Numbered from the stretch's first letter, positions 37,204 through 46,001 are shown. The stretch is 64,000 bases of DNA from Flavobacterium agri (GCF_013401995.1 NZ_JACBJI010000004.1:186001-250000); one strand, 5' to 3'. Numbers and translations: made by a program. The notes: a model not told the origin generated them from the sequence alone.

Positions 37204-37611
37204 TTATTGGATTTGATTTAAAATTTCCGCTCCTGCCGTGGCGATTTGAAGGTCTTCCGGGACTGCACCTCCCGAAACCCCGATGTATCCGATGATTTCG
37301 TTGTCCTTGAGGATGGGAAGCCCGCCCGCGAAACCAACCAGTCCGTCATTGGTGGCCGACATTCCGTAAGTTCCGGCTTCGGGTTTGAGGTATTCGCCTA
37401 CGTTTGCACTGCTCGTCCTGAAAAGGCTTGCCGTTTTCGCTTTCTTGACGGCGATGTCTATCGATCCTAAAAAGGCGTCGTCCATTCTTTCAAAAGATTT
37501 TAAATGCCCCGCGGTATCCAAAACCGCGATGTTTGCATTTACGTTGAGTTGTATCGCTTTCGCTTTTGCTTGCTGTACAACCTGTCTTGATTCGTTGAGA
37601 TTGATTTCCAT
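37204..37611 (-). CDS. GlcG/HbpS-family protein
   Basis: Small protein of 135 residues covering one GlcG (DUF336) domain: IAVLDTAGHLKSFERMDDA, KKAKTASLFRTSS, GGLPILKDNEIIGYIGVSGG. Members bind heme or cobalamin-like ligands or accompany oxidoreductases. No secretion signal is present. It is likely co-transcribed with the SDR gene and faces the divergent AraC gene. Confidence 0.9.
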   Translation of the reverse strand: MEINLNESRQVVQQAKAKAIQLNVNANIAVLDTAGHLKSFERMDDAFLGSIDIAVKKAKTASLFRTSSANVGEYLKPEAGTYGMSATNDGLVGFAGGLPILKDNEIIGYIGVSGGAVPEDLQIATAGAEILNQIQ

Positions 37612-37758
37612 GATGTAGTATTTTTTTTGTGTTTCAAATTGTTATTGCAAAGTTGCATCGCGAAAGGGAGGATGTTTATAGGAAAAAAATGCACGTTTTT
37701 ATGAAAATCAAACCTTACAGTTTGCTATTTCTTTAACTTTATAAGCCAGTATCCGACT

Positions 37759-38667
37759 ATGAAAACAAGTTTAGACCTCAAGGAAATAGATATTCTGCGC
37801 GGCTTCCCAGACCTTACGCCCATTTACAGGGAATCTCATGATTCCAAACAGATAAAGGTGTTCAATCGGGAAATCGAGGACTGCAGGAATTATCTTTCGG
37901 CGAACCGAAGGGAATTCTATAAGATCTTGATGATTACGGGAGGTGACGGGATTTTTACGTTGGGTCTCAATAAATACCACATCGATAAACCGACCATCAT
38001 TTTCATCCATCCGAACGAAATCATCTCATGGCAGAAGACTTCGGGTGAATCGGCCGGATATTATTTGCTGTTCAAAAGAGATTTCATCCATCATAATCCG
38101 GTATTGAAAGCCACGATAGAACGGCTGCCGCTATTCAATGAAAAAGGGAAAAGCGTGATCTGTATAGACGAAAACGATTTGCCGGGATTCATTCGGCTTT
38201 GGGAAAGCATGTATAACGAACAGGCCAATCAATTTGGTCACGAAGCGATTCTGGCCTATATGCAATTGTTGATGATTGACAGTGCTAGGATGTCGAAATT
38301 CCCGATTCCCGAAAGTACGGGAGAAGAATACGACCACATCCATCGGTTTTTCGAATTGTTGGAGAAAGAAATGTCGGGAATCAACTATACGAATCCTATC
38401 AGGTTGAGAACGGCCTTGGAATTCGCGGATTGCCTCAAGCTCCATCCGAATTATTTGAACAGGGTTCTTAAAAAAAGAACCGGACAGAATGTGAGTACCC
38501 ATATCAAGGGCAGGCTTCTCGACGAATGCAAAGCGCTTCTTTTACAGACCACCTGGACTTTGGAGCAGATCAGTTATGCGGTCGGTTTTTCGGATCAGCC
38601 GAATTTCAATTTCTTCTTTAAAAAGAATACGGGTTTTACTCCGAATGAATTTAGGAAAACGACTTGA
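37759..38667 (+). CDS. AraC-family transcriptional regulator
   Basis: Regulator of 302 residues. The N-terminal part is a cupin-like sensor domain (FTLGLNKYHIDKPTIIFIHPNEI). The C-terminal 100 residues hold two helix-turn-helices: ALEFADCLKLHPNYLNRVLKK and LEQISYAVGFSDQPNFNFFFKK, then TPNEFRK. It is divergent from glcG-SDR across 147 bases, so control of that pair is the simplest expectation. It is convergent with the second AraC gene. Confidence 0.92.
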   Translation: MKTSLDLKEIDILRGFPDLTPIYRESHDSKQIKVFNREIEDCRNYLSANRREFYKILMITGGDGIFTLGLNKYHIDKPTIIFIHPNEIISWQKTSGESAGYYLLFKRDFIHHNPVLKATIERLPLFNEKGKSVICIDENDLPGFIRLWESMYNEQANQFGHEAILAYMQLLMIDSARMSKFPIPESTGEEYDHIHRFFELLEKEMSGINYTNPIRLRTALEFADCLKLHPNYLNRVLKKRTGQNVSTHIKGRLLDECKALLLQTTWTLEQISYAVGFSDQPNFNFFFKKNTGFTPNEFRKTT

Positions 38668-38711
38668 AGGCATGGTTTGACCTTGTCGAAAATCTATTCA
38701 ATTCCAATAAA

Positions 38712-38746
38712 AACCCTCGAAATCACAAGGTCTCAAGGGTTTTTAT
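38712..38746. terminator. bidirectional terminator (repeat family copy 3)
   Basis: AACCCTCGA pairs with TCAAGGGTT (one mismatch) around a loop containing ATCACAAGG, followed by TTTTATTTGG. It lies between convergent AraC genes and belongs to the same family as the hairpins at 29852 and 35773. Confidence 0.8.
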
Positions 38747-38764
38747 TTGGTGGATATCGATAAA

Positions 38765-39592
38765 CTAAGCGGCCATCATCCGGAATTCCCGTGGCGACTG
38801 TCCCGACTGTTTCTTGAAAAAACGGCTGAATCCGTAGATGTCGTCGAAACCCAGTTCGTATCCGATTTCCGAAATGTCCTTTTTGCTGTAGTGCAATAGC
38901 CGGCGCGCTTCCAACTCGATGCGATGATGGATCGTATTCAAAGGTGACGGTTCGCCCATGCGATTCAATACATTGGTAAGCGTCTTGGGCGATTTGTGCA
39001 ACAATTCGGCGTATTCGGACACACTGTGTTTATCCCTGAAATGCTTTTCGACAAGAAAATTGAACTCCCGTACCAAATCGTTTTGGGCGTCGCCTAAACC
39101 GGCCATACCACCTTGATTCTTGTAAATACGCGTACACAGGATCAAGATCCGCTTGAGCATCATCTGCAGCATTTCGAGTTGCAGGTCGTCCTTCATCATA
39201 AATTCGAGCCGCGCCATGTGCCATGCGGTTTCCACGATCTCGAGATCCATTTCTTTAAGCTTCACCAGAGGAATCCGTCCGGCGGCGTAATACAGAATTC
39301 CTTTGCAGCCGACTTCGCTGTCGTGGTTGATCACGCAATAGAATTCGGTATTGAAACGAAGCAGTTCCACGCGGTCGATCTTGACGAATTCGACGCGATG
39401 GAACTGCGAAAGCGTAATGATGTCGTTGGCGTCGAACGAATGGCTCGCGCCGTCTATCCTGATCTCGTTCCCATTTGAGCGGAACCACAGCAATTGTAAT
39501 GTTCCCGGAACATTAACGGCAAACGACGAGGCGTTTTTCTCTGTTATTGTCTCCAATTCAAAATATTCGTTTTGTGCACCTCTGAATATCAT
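38765..39592 (-). CDS. AraC-family transcriptional regulator in the Msr cluster
   Basis: Regulator of 275 residues. A cupin-like N-terminus (LLWFRSNGNEIRIDGASHSF) is followed by the AraC HTH domain (VSEYAELLHKSPKTLTNVLN, DISEIGYELGFDDIYGFSRFFKKQSGQSPREF). It starts 10 bases behind the msrA stop on the same strand, so it is probably the last gene of the methionine-sulfoxide repair cluster and may control it. That link is inferred from position. Confidence 0.92.
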   Translation of the reverse strand: MIFRGAQNEYFELETITEKNASSFAVNVPGTLQLLWFRSNGNEIRIDGASHSFDANDIITLSQFHRVEFVKIDRVELLRFNTEFYCVINHDSEVGCKGILYYAAGRIPLVKLKEMDLEIVETAWHMARLEFMMKDDLQLEMLQMMLKRILILCTRIYKNQGGMAGLGDAQNDLVREFNFLVEKHFRDKHSVSEYAELLHKSPKTLTNVLNRMGEPSPLNTIHHRIELEARRLLHYSKKDISEIGYELGFDDIYGFSRFFKKQSGQSPREFRMMAA

Positions 39593-39602
39593 ACACCAAC
39601 TA

Positions 39603-40094
39603 TTAAAGGTAAGTGCCGAAGCGTTCGAAGTGGCACGTATACCCGTTCGGATTACGTACCAAATAATCCTGATGCTCGGGTTCGGCAGCCCAGAATGTGC
39701 TATAAGGTTCCAATGTCGTCACCACTTTGGCAGGCCATCTGTTCGAATCGTTTACGATGCCGATGACCTCATGTGCGGTCTGCAGCTCTTCTTCGTTTTG
39801 GAAAAAAATCGTAGAACGATAGCTCGAACCCAGGTCGTTGCCTTGTCTGTCAACGGTTGTCGGGTCGTGCACCCTGAAAAAATAGTCGAGGATTTCCTTG
39901 AAGGAAGTTTTCGCCGCATCGTACGTGATTTCGATACCTTCGGCATGTCCCGGATGGTAGCGGTACGTAGGATGGTCGTTCTGGCCGCCTATGTATCCTA
40001 CTTCTGTATCGATGATGCCGGGACGCACTCGGAACAAATCTTCCATGCCCCAAAAACAGCCGCCGGCTATATATGCTTTTTTAAAATCGGTCAT
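39603..40094 (-). CDS. msrA: peptide-methionine (S)-S-oxide reductase
   Basis: Reduces methionine-S-sulfoxide in proteins, using thioredoxin. It has 163 residues. The active site is GGCFWGMED with Cys13, followed by [12 protein letters not shown] and [11 protein letters not shown]. No signal peptide is seen, so it is cytoplasmic. It stands between msrB and an AraC regulator, all on the minus strand. Confidence 0.96.
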   Translation of the reverse strand: MTDFKKAYIAGGCFWGMEDLFRVRPGIIDTEVGYIGGQNDHPTYRYHPGHAEGIEITYDAAKTSFKEILDYFFRVHDPTTVDRQGNDLGSSYRSTIFFQNEEELQTAHEVIGIVNDSNRWPAKVVTTLEPYSTFWAAEPEHQDYLVRNPNGYTCHFERFGTYL

Positions 40095-40161
40095 AATTCA
40101 ATATTTGGTTATACATACATTAATAAGACGCAGATGAAGCGCCCTTGATCGCACTATACGA

Positions 40162-40602
40162 TTACTTTTTTACCAAAGATAACGCGTTGATGCAGTAACG
40201 AAGTCCGCTTGGCGCAGGTCCGTCGGGGAAAACGTGTCCCAAATGTGCGTCACATATATTACAGGTCGTTTCCACACGCACCATTCCGTAACTGACGTCC
40301 TTGTGGTAGGCTACGTTCGCCACATCGATCGGTTGGGTAAACGAAGGCCATCCGCTTGAGCTTTGGTATTTTTCGGTAGAGTCGAAAAGTGGTGTTCCGC
40401 AACACGCGCACGCATACACGCCCGGTTCGAAAAGATTGCACATTTCTGAGCTGTGTGCCCTTTCGGTTCCTTTTGCGCGAGCGATCGCGTATACTTCGGG
40501 TGTCAATTCACGCATCCATTCCTGATCGGTTTTTTCTACGCGTCGCGGCGATTCGGGGTTGCCTCTCGAGGCGAATCTGACAATATCATTCCAGTTGAGC
40601 AT
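40162..40602 (-). CDS. msrB: peptide-methionine (R)-S-oxide reductase
   Basis: Reduces the R epimer of methionine sulfoxide. It has 146 residues. Zinc is held by two CxxC pairs (Cys65/Cys68 in YACACCGT and Cys114/Cys117 in CNICDAH). HLGHVFPDG is the substrate loop, and the catalytic Cys137 lies in LRYCIN. Cys55 may be the resolving thiol. It is clustered with two MsrA proteins and a thioredoxin. Confidence 0.97.
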   Translation of the reverse strand: MLNWNDIVRFASRGNPESPRRVEKTDQEWMRELTPEVYAIARAKGTERAHSSEMCNLFEPGVYACACCGTPLFDSTEKYQSSSGWPSFTQPIDVANVAYHKDVSYGMVRVETTCNICDAHLGHVFPDGPAPSGLRYCINALSLVKK

Positions 40603-40634
40603 AATTCGGATTTTAGTTGTTAAACTTCATCACA

Positions 40635-40868
40635 TCAGACCAATGTCTTGTGAAGTTCGTGATTTTTAGTTTGTGAGCGTTTTTCCACCAATCGTTTATA
40701 GACCGATTTCGTATAGCGCACGAACTTTTTCTCTTGATTATCGTATCCTACGAGCGAAAAATGGTTGCCGTAAGGACATAAAGGCGCGCCGGGCGTTGAG
40801 CCTTCGACTAGCGTGAACCGCGTAGGATCTGCATCGAAAATGCCCGAGTCGACTTTCTTAGTTTGCAT
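40635..40868 (-). CDS. small unknown protein coupled to thioredoxin
   Basis: Unrecognised protein of 77 residues whose ATG at 40868 overlaps the end of the thioredoxin gene by 11 bases, so translation is coupled. It reads as a compact beta-rich domain (GAPLCPYGNHFSLVGYDNQEK, then KKFVRYTKSVYKRLV) with a single Cys in PLCPYGN and a basic tail. Its place between thioredoxin and msrB suggests a redox-related role, which is inference. Confidence 0.6.
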   Translation of the reverse strand: MQTKKVDSGIFDADPTRFTLVEGSTPGAPLCPYGNHFSLVGYDNQEKKFVRYTKSVYKRLVEKRSQTKNHELHKTLV

Positions 40869-41178
40869 GCAAATGCAATATGCGTTTTTCGATTTCCGCT
40901 CTCGTTTGCAGCCCGACAGTCCTGTCTACGACACCTTCGTTGTTGATGTAAAGCAGTGTTGGGATGCTGCGGACACCGTAACGCACGGCGAGATCCGGAT
41001 TGGCGTCTACATTCACCTTGACGATTTCGGCCTGATCGTGATATTCGGTGGCAAGACCGTCTACTATTGGCAGAAGCGTCTGGCACGGTCCGCACCAGTC
41101 GGCAAAGAAGTCTACGACTACGGGTTTGTCTTGGGTGAGCAATTGGTCGAATTCCTCGGTATTGTTGATCGTTTTCAT
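40858..41178 (-). CDS. trxA: thioredoxin
   Basis: Disulfide reductase of 106 residues with the classic active site FFADWCGPC (Cys29, Cys32), the cis-proline segment YGVRSIPTLLYINN, and VKVNVDANPDLA. It has no signal peptide with the ATG at 41178; in-frame starts further upstream would add an unlikely basic extension. It would supply electrons to the MsrA and MsrB enzymes encoded on both sides. Confidence 0.95.
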   Translation of the reverse strand: MKTINNTEEFDQLLTQDKPVVVDFFADWCGPCQTLLPIVDGLATEYHDQAEIVKVNVDANPDLAVRYGVRSIPTLLYINNEGVVDRTVGLQTRAEIEKRILHLHAN

Positions 41179-41284
41179 AAGATTGAGCTTTTTGATTATT
41201 ATTTTTTTTTGCTCAACAAAATTACGCCCGACATCAGCTCTTTTGCTTATCTTTTTCGCCCCGATATTTGGCAATTTTTCCCTT

Positions 41285-41770
41285 TTAGAAATCATCGCGC
41301 GTTTGTTTGGTATAGCGCTCGCGCAAAAGCTTTAATTTCGGATTGATGTAGGTTTCGCAAAAAGGAGCATCCTTGTGGTTCAGATAATAATTCAACTGCT
41401 CTTCACGGTTTTCTTTGAATGCGTCGAATCGCAAAACTTGCGTTACATATTGCACATTGTTGGCTGCCGAAAGCGCCGATATACGATCGATTAGGTATTG
41501 TCGCTGCCCGTCCTCGAAATAATAAATCGCAGATCGGTATTTGTTTCGCATGCTGTGGTTGCTCGTACTGCTGTGCGTCAAAAGATGGATTTCGATGAGG
41601 TCGTCCAAGCTGATTCCGTCGCCGTACGTCACGATGACCGCTTCCGAGAATTGTTCGTTTGGAGGCGTCGATGCAATCCAGCCTTGTTGTACTTGTGATA
41701 CATCGTTGAGCGATTGGAATACGGCTTCCGTACACCAATGACAACCGCCGCCAAATCCGATCCTGTTCAT
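41285..41770 (-). CDS. MsrA-family paralogue with GCHWC active site
   Basis: Second MsrA-type protein, 161 residues. The start of the domain reads GFGGGCHWCTEAVFQS, where the usual GCFWG is replaced by GCHWC. This keeps the catalytic Cys10 and adds Cys13. EAVIVTYGDGISLDDLIEIHL and HSMRNKYRSAIYYF match the fold. ATG at 41770 is used; one at 41788 is possible. It is the most upstream gene of the Msr cluster. Whether it reduces protein-bound or free methionine sulfoxide is unknown. Confidence 0.85.
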   Translation of the reverse strand: MNRIGFGGGCHWCTEAVFQSLNDVSQVQQGWIASTPPNEQFSEAVIVTYGDGISLDDLIEIHLLTHSSTSNHSMRNKYRSAIYYFEDGQRQYLIDRISALSAANNVQYVTQVLRFDAFKENREEQLNYYLNHKDAPFCETYINPKLKLLRERYTKQTRDDF

Positions 41771-41999
41771 ATTGTTTTCGGGACACATGTTAAAAATCCA
41801 TGCTGGAATCACTAAAATATCAAAACCTTAATTTGGCGATTTTTCCATTTTTGGCAATTTCCCACTTGTCGTGTTAAAACAAGACATAAAGGTAATCGAT
41901 ATATGATTTTGCAGCGCGGATTTTCGATGCCTTATTTTCCACCGGTTGCGTTTTTCGCCGCGTTTTGCTTAAATTTAATAGACAGCAATACGTTTCGGG

Positions 42000-42986
42000 A
42001 TGCGCCAATTAGATGATTATCCGGGCCTCGTGCTATTTTTTATAGTTTCAGTCCTCGGATTGTTGCTGCTCGATTTGGGCGTGTTCCATAAAAAAAACGT
42101 TCGTATCAGCAACCGCTCGGCTTTGATTTGGTCGATGGTCTGGATTGGACTTTCGATGCTTTTCAGTGCACTCATCTACTATTTTTCGGGTCTCGAGAAA
42201 TTCAGCCAGTTCCAGTCGGCGTATTGGATCGAGAAAATGCTTTCGGTAGACAACCTGTTTATTTTCCTGCTCATTTTCGGATATTTCAAACTGCCGAGGG
42301 AATACGAGCACAAAGCGCTTTTTTGGGGGATAATAGGAGCCGTCGTGTTGCGCGCCATTTTTATTTTTTTGGGGACGGGACTCATCAAAGTGACCTATTT
42401 ACCCGAAATGCGGCTGTTCGGACAACTGGTCAGGATCAATGCGGTTCTGAGCATTTTTGGGATTTTCCTGATGTATGCAGGAATCAAATCGTGGGTAAAT
42501 AAACCCGACGAGCAAAAGGATTTCGGCAAGTCGGCACCGGTTCTTTTGATGCATAAATTGTTTAAGATCAGCAACGCATACGACGGCGACCGTTTCTTCA
42601 CGATCAAAAACGGAAAAAAGTACGCCACGCGTTTTTTATTGGTCGTGGCCGTTGTAGAATTCACCGATTTGCTTTTCGCGATCGATTCGATTCCCGCCAT
42701 ATTCGCGATCGCGCCCGACGATCCTTTTATTCTGTACACTTCGAACATCTTTGCGATACTCGGGCTGCGCTCGTTGTACTTCCTTTTGGCGAATTCGATG
42801 CATCTGTTCGGCAAACTCAAATACGGGCTCGCGATCATTTTGGTATTCATCGGGATCAAGATGATCATTGCGCCTTTCCATCACATACAAACCACGCATT
42901 CGCTGATTTTCCTGTTGACCGTATTGATAGGCGCGATGGTGTGGTCGCTGCTCGCCAAACCCCAAGCCGAAGATTCTTCCGATTAA
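42000..42986 (+). CDS. TerC/Alx-family integral membrane protein
   Basis: Polytopic inner-membrane protein of 328 residues with about nine hydrophobic helices. Family signatures are the acidic residues in membrane segments: LLLDLGVFHKK, EKMLSVDNLFIFLLIFGYF, VEFTDLLFAIDSIPAIFAI and LRSLYFLLAN. TerC/Alx proteins are linked to tellurite resistance and manganese or calcium export, and here a metal-export role is likely. It is convergent with and overlaps the antiporter gene by four bases. Confidence 0.92.
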   Translation: MRQLDDYPGLVLFFIVSVLGLLLLDLGVFHKKNVRISNRSALIWSMVWIGLSMLFSALIYYFSGLEKFSQFQSAYWIEKMLSVDNLFIFLLIFGYFKLPREYEHKALFWGIIGAVVLRAIFIFLGTGLIKVTYLPEMRLFGQLVRINAVLSIFGIFLMYAGIKSWVNKPDEQKDFGKSAPVLLMHKLFKISNAYDGDRFFTIKNGKKYATRFLLVVAVVEFTDLLFAIDSIPAIFAIAPDDPFILYTSNIFAILGLRSLYFLLANSMHLFGKLKYGLAIILVFIGIKMIIAPFHHIQTTHSLIFLLTVLIGAMVWSLLAKPQAEDSSD

Positions 42987-44560
42987 AGGTATTTGAGCTT
43001 TTCTTCTTCGAGGTCCAAACGCAATAAGTGTTTGCGGATGATGTCTTCATCGAGCAGTTTCTCGTCTTCGTTCTTGCCGATGAGCCACGCGCGTTGTTTC
43101 GCGATCATGTCTTTATAAATGGAAACGCATTCACGTGTCATCGCCTTGGCTTCGTCGGCGTTTTTGGGATGCAGCTTCCGTGCGAGATCCTGAAGCACCG
43201 GAATCCGATCGAGCTGTTCGCCGTAGTGTTCTTTGAGATAAGCCAACGTAAAGGCCGAAAGCTGCGTCTTGATACGATGGTCTTCCTCTTCTTCGGTAAG
43301 CGCGTGGTCCATGTCGGGTAAATCGATTTTGCGGATCAGGTAAGGCAACGTCAATCCTTGGCCGACCAAAGTGATCAAAATGACCACGAAAGTGATGAAC
43401 AGGATCAGGTTGCGTTGCGGAAAAGGCGAGCCGTCGGCCAACGTCACGGGAATCGACAAGGCCGCAGCAAGCGAAACGACACCTCTCATGCCGCACCAAC
43501 CGAGTAAAATCGGCACTTTGAACCCCGGATGTCTCGAATCGGCCACGGTAATGAAATTGCGTGCGATCAACGTGATGATCACGGCCGAATATGCCGAAAT
43601 CATACGACCGATAACCAAAACGAACGTCACCAGAAGCCCGTAACCTATCGCCGTACCGAGACCGATGCCTTCGTGGTCGAGGCCTCGCGTGATTTCGGGA
43701 AGTTCGAGTCCGATCAGCGTGAACACCAATCCGTTCAAAATAAAACTCAGGCTTTCCCAAACGCTGTGTTCGCGAAGCCGTGACGTGCTGCTCAAAAACG
43801 AATGCCTGTGCGTAGACAGGAACAAACCGCCGCTTACGGTCGCCAAAACGCCCGAACTGTGCAATTCTTCAGCCGAGAGATACATCACATAAGGCGCGAC
43901 CAGACTCAAAACGGTGTCTATGTTGGCATCTGTCGGCAGATATTTGTGGAATTTCTTGAACGCGAACGCAACCGCCAAACCGATCCCGATTCCGCCGATG
44001 ACCATCCAACCGAAGCTCACGATCGCGTCGCTCCAAATGAATTGGCCCGTGGCCACGGTAATCAACGCAAACCTGAAAATGATCAGCGAAGACGCATCGT
44101 TGAGCAAACTTTCACCTTCGAGGATACACGAGAAACGCTTCGGAACCCTGACGAACTTCATGATACTTCCCGCGCTTACGGCATCGGGAGGCGATACGAT
44201 CCCGCCCAAAAGGAATCCGAGCGGCAAGGTAAACCCAGGAATGCAACGATTTACGATGAGCGCCACGACGAGCGCGCTGAAAAATACCACGACGAAAGCA
44301 AAACTGCCGATAATGCGTCTCCAGCGCCACAATTCTTTCCACGAAATCGCCCAGGCCGCTTCATATAGCAAAGGCGGAAGGAATACCACGAAAATCAATT
44401 CGTGGTCTATTTGCAAATTCGGGATTCCGGGAAGGAAACTCAATCCCAATCCCGCCAAAACCAACAGCACCGGATAAGCGACCTTGATTTTTTTGGCCGT
44501 CATGATCAATATCACGATGGCTAAAAGCAGTGCGAGGTAAAACGGGAAATGGTCGAGCAT
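42983..44560 (-). CDS. CPA1-family Na+/H+ antiporter
   Basis: Inner-membrane cation/proton exchanger of 525 residues with about twelve transmembrane helices. Functional motifs are GGIVSPPDAVSAGSIMK (ion-binding Asp), EGESLLNDASSLIIFR and WCGMRGVVSLAAALSIP. A soluble C-terminal tail of about 130 residues (EEEEDHRIKTQLSAFTLAYL ... LLRLDLEEEKLKYL) is typical of NhaP-type regulation. It is probably used in pH and sodium homeostasis. Confidence 0.95.
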   Translation of the reverse strand: MLDHFPFYLALLLAIVILIMTAKKIKVAYPVLLVLAGLGLSFLPGIPNLQIDHELIFVVFLPPLLYEAAWAISWKELWRWRRIIGSFAFVVVFFSALVVALIVNRCIPGFTLPLGFLLGGIVSPPDAVSAGSIMKFVRVPKRFSCILEGESLLNDASSLIIFRFALITVATGQFIWSDAIVSFGWMVIGGIGIGLAVAFAFKKFHKYLPTDANIDTVLSLVAPYVMYLSAEELHSSGVLATVSGGLFLSTHRHSFLSSTSRLREHSVWESLSFILNGLVFTLIGLELPEITRGLDHEGIGLGTAIGYGLLVTFVLVIGRMISAYSAVIITLIARNFITVADSRHPGFKVPILLGWCGMRGVVSLAAALSIPVTLADGSPFPQRNLILFITFVVILITLVGQGLTLPYLIRKIDLPDMDHALTEEEEDHRIKTQLSAFTLAYLKEHYGEQLDRIPVLQDLARKLHPKNADEAKAMTRECVSIYKDMIAKQRAWLIGKNEDEKLLDEDIIRKHLLRLDLEEEKLKYL

Positions 44561-44613
44561 GGCAGTTGGTATATGCCTTAAAAATACGGTTTTTGTTTAA
44601 AATTCTAAACTTG

Positions 44614-45840
44614 TCAGCATTCCCGAGGTTCAGGAGAAAGCAACGCTTGTTGATAATACCGGCTCAATGAAAATAGATGCTCGGCCACAATCATTGCAAG
44701 TATCGGAAGCCAAAAATAAATCTCATCCCCTTGCGAATACAACCAATACAGGCTCAAAATGAACAATCTGACGTATTCGAGATAGTACAGCCACTTGCGC
44801 TGTTCGAGCAACGCACCGCAATTTACGAGCGTGATCAGGATGAAAAGCGAGGCGAGTACGGTTTCGTAGGTTTCCAATCGGTCGAAATGATAGGTGAGAA
44901 GCGTGAGCATCACAACGGCCACGCCCAATTGTATGTACAAGTAGTTGCGGAATTTAAGCCGTGACCTGTCGTGTTTCTTGTCTTGAAGGAAGCGTTTTTC
45001 GAGCATCGGACGGATGTCCTGGTCCATGTCGGCCGGACTTCCGAAAACGGCTTTCCATTTGGCGCGGAATCCGTCGCTGCGTTGCCAAAGCGCGTAAATC
45101 TCAAAGTAATAATGAAAGTGCTGCCATAGGAAACTATAGCTTTTTAGCGGATGCGTGAGCCCGTATGTGGGTTTTTCCTCTTCGGCCTGGAATGTACCGA
45201 AAAGCCTGTCCCAAAACGTAAACATGTCGCCGTAGTTCTTGTCGAGGTATTTTTCGTCCGATGCGTGATGCACGCCGTGAACCGAAGGCGTAACCAACAC
45301 ATATTCGAGCCATTTGATGCGCCCTATGACTTGCGTATGGGTAAAAAACGAATACGCTCCGTGAACCACGAGCATCGCAATGACCATCGTGGGATGGAAG
45401 CCAAAAAGCGGCAAAAGACACCAAAAACCAGTTCGGATAATAGCTTGGAACGTCGTAATGCGGGCGGCCGCGGTAAAATTGAATTCCTCGCTTTGATGGT
45501 GTACGATATGCGCTGCCCATAAAAAATTCACTTCGTGCCCAAGCCGATGGTACCAATACCACACGAAATCGGTGGTCAGCAGCAATCCGATCCAAACCAA
45601 TGGCGTTTGCGGGATTTCGAATATCCGGTAATGATCGTACACGAAAAAATACAATTGGTAAAAACTGCCCGTCACGAAAAGGTTCAGCAACCGTTCGGCA
45701 ATCCCGATGCTGATGTTCGAAACCGAACTTTCGTAATTGAAGATGTCTTTTCGTCGTTTATAAGCCGCAATCCGGAATTCGATGAACAGGAAAATGAAAA
45801 AAGCCGGCATGGCAAAGGCCAAAAAATGAATGTGTTCCAT
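44614..45840 (-). CDS. fatty acid hydroxylase / sterol desaturase family membrane protein
   Basis: Di-iron membrane hydroxylase of 408 residues. The three histidine boxes are intact: HRLGH (98-102), HIVHH (111-115) and HGVHH (188-192). Four or more membrane helices surround them, and further hydrophobic helices lie in the C-terminal third. Such enzymes hydroxylate or desaturate fatty chains of lipids; the substrate here is unknown. A terminator hairpin lies only 20 bases before the ATG, preceded by two Cys-rich mini-ORFs, so expression may be controlled by attenuation. It is followed by the antiporter gene at 53 bases. Confidence 0.9.
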   Translation of the reverse strand: MEHIHFLAFAMPAFFIFLFIEFRIAAYKRRKDIFNYESSVSNISIGIAERLLNLFVTGSFYQLYFFVYDHYRIFEIPQTPLVWIGLLLTTDFVWYWYHRLGHEVNFLWAAHIVHHQSEEFNFTAAARITTFQAIIRTGFWCLLPLFGFHPTMVIAMLVVHGAYSFFTHTQVIGRIKWLEYVLVTPSVHGVHHASDEKYLDKNYGDMFTFWDRLFGTFQAEEEKPTYGLTHPLKSYSFLWQHFHYYFEIYALWQRSDGFRAKWKAVFGSPADMDQDIRPMLEKRFLQDKKHDRSRLKFRNYLYIQLGVAVVMLTLLTYHFDRLETYETVLASLFILITLVNCGALLEQRKWLYYLEYVRLFILSLYWLYSQGDEIYFWLPILAMIVAEHLFSLSRYYQQALLSPEPREC

Positions 45841-45860
45841 GTTTTTAGGTTGAAATCAAT

Positions 45861-45895
45861 AAAAAAAGCCACTTTCGGAAGTCGCGAAAATGGCT
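45861..45895 (-). terminator. intrinsic terminator / candidate attenuator 2, just before the hydroxylase gene
   Basis: The arms 45867-45877 (AGCCACTTTCG) and 45885-45895 (CGAAAATGGCT) form an 11-pair stem with a seven-base loop. The only plus-strand mismatch becomes a G-U pair in minus-strand RNA, and seven U follow directly. The hydroxylase ATG is 20 bases downstream. Confidence 0.85.
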
Positions 45896-45917
45896 GGTAA
45901 GGTTACTACACGCACAT

Positions 45918-45995
45918 TCAGCAACAGGGAATTTTCCTGCGGCAACAACAAGCGGTTTGGTTACATTTTGTAGAAACGGTCGGTTTCATTCGCAT
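45918..45995 (-). CDS. 25-residue Cys-rich peptide 2 (candidate leader peptide)
   Basis: ATG at 45995 to TGA at 45918. The peptide starts MRMKPTVSTK and continues CNQTACCCRRKIPCC, with six cysteines in 25 residues: one single, one triple and one terminal pair. It lies 23 bases upstream of the second terminator and directly behind the U-tract of the first. A second in-frame ATG at 45989 is possible. It is too short for a signal peptide or a fold. It could be a leader peptide sensing Cys-tRNA or cysteine supply, or a small metal-binding peptide. Confidence 0.55.
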   Translation of the reverse strand: MRMKPTVSTKCNQTACCCRRKIPCC

Positions 45996-46001
45996 TGGAA
46001 T

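Noticed and set aside
39603..39640. GTGCCGAAGC words near 39610 and 46045 as a shared regulatory repeat
   Set aside because: The match is about ten bases, with one copy in the msrA coding end and different surroundings; likely chance in TTCG-rich DNA.
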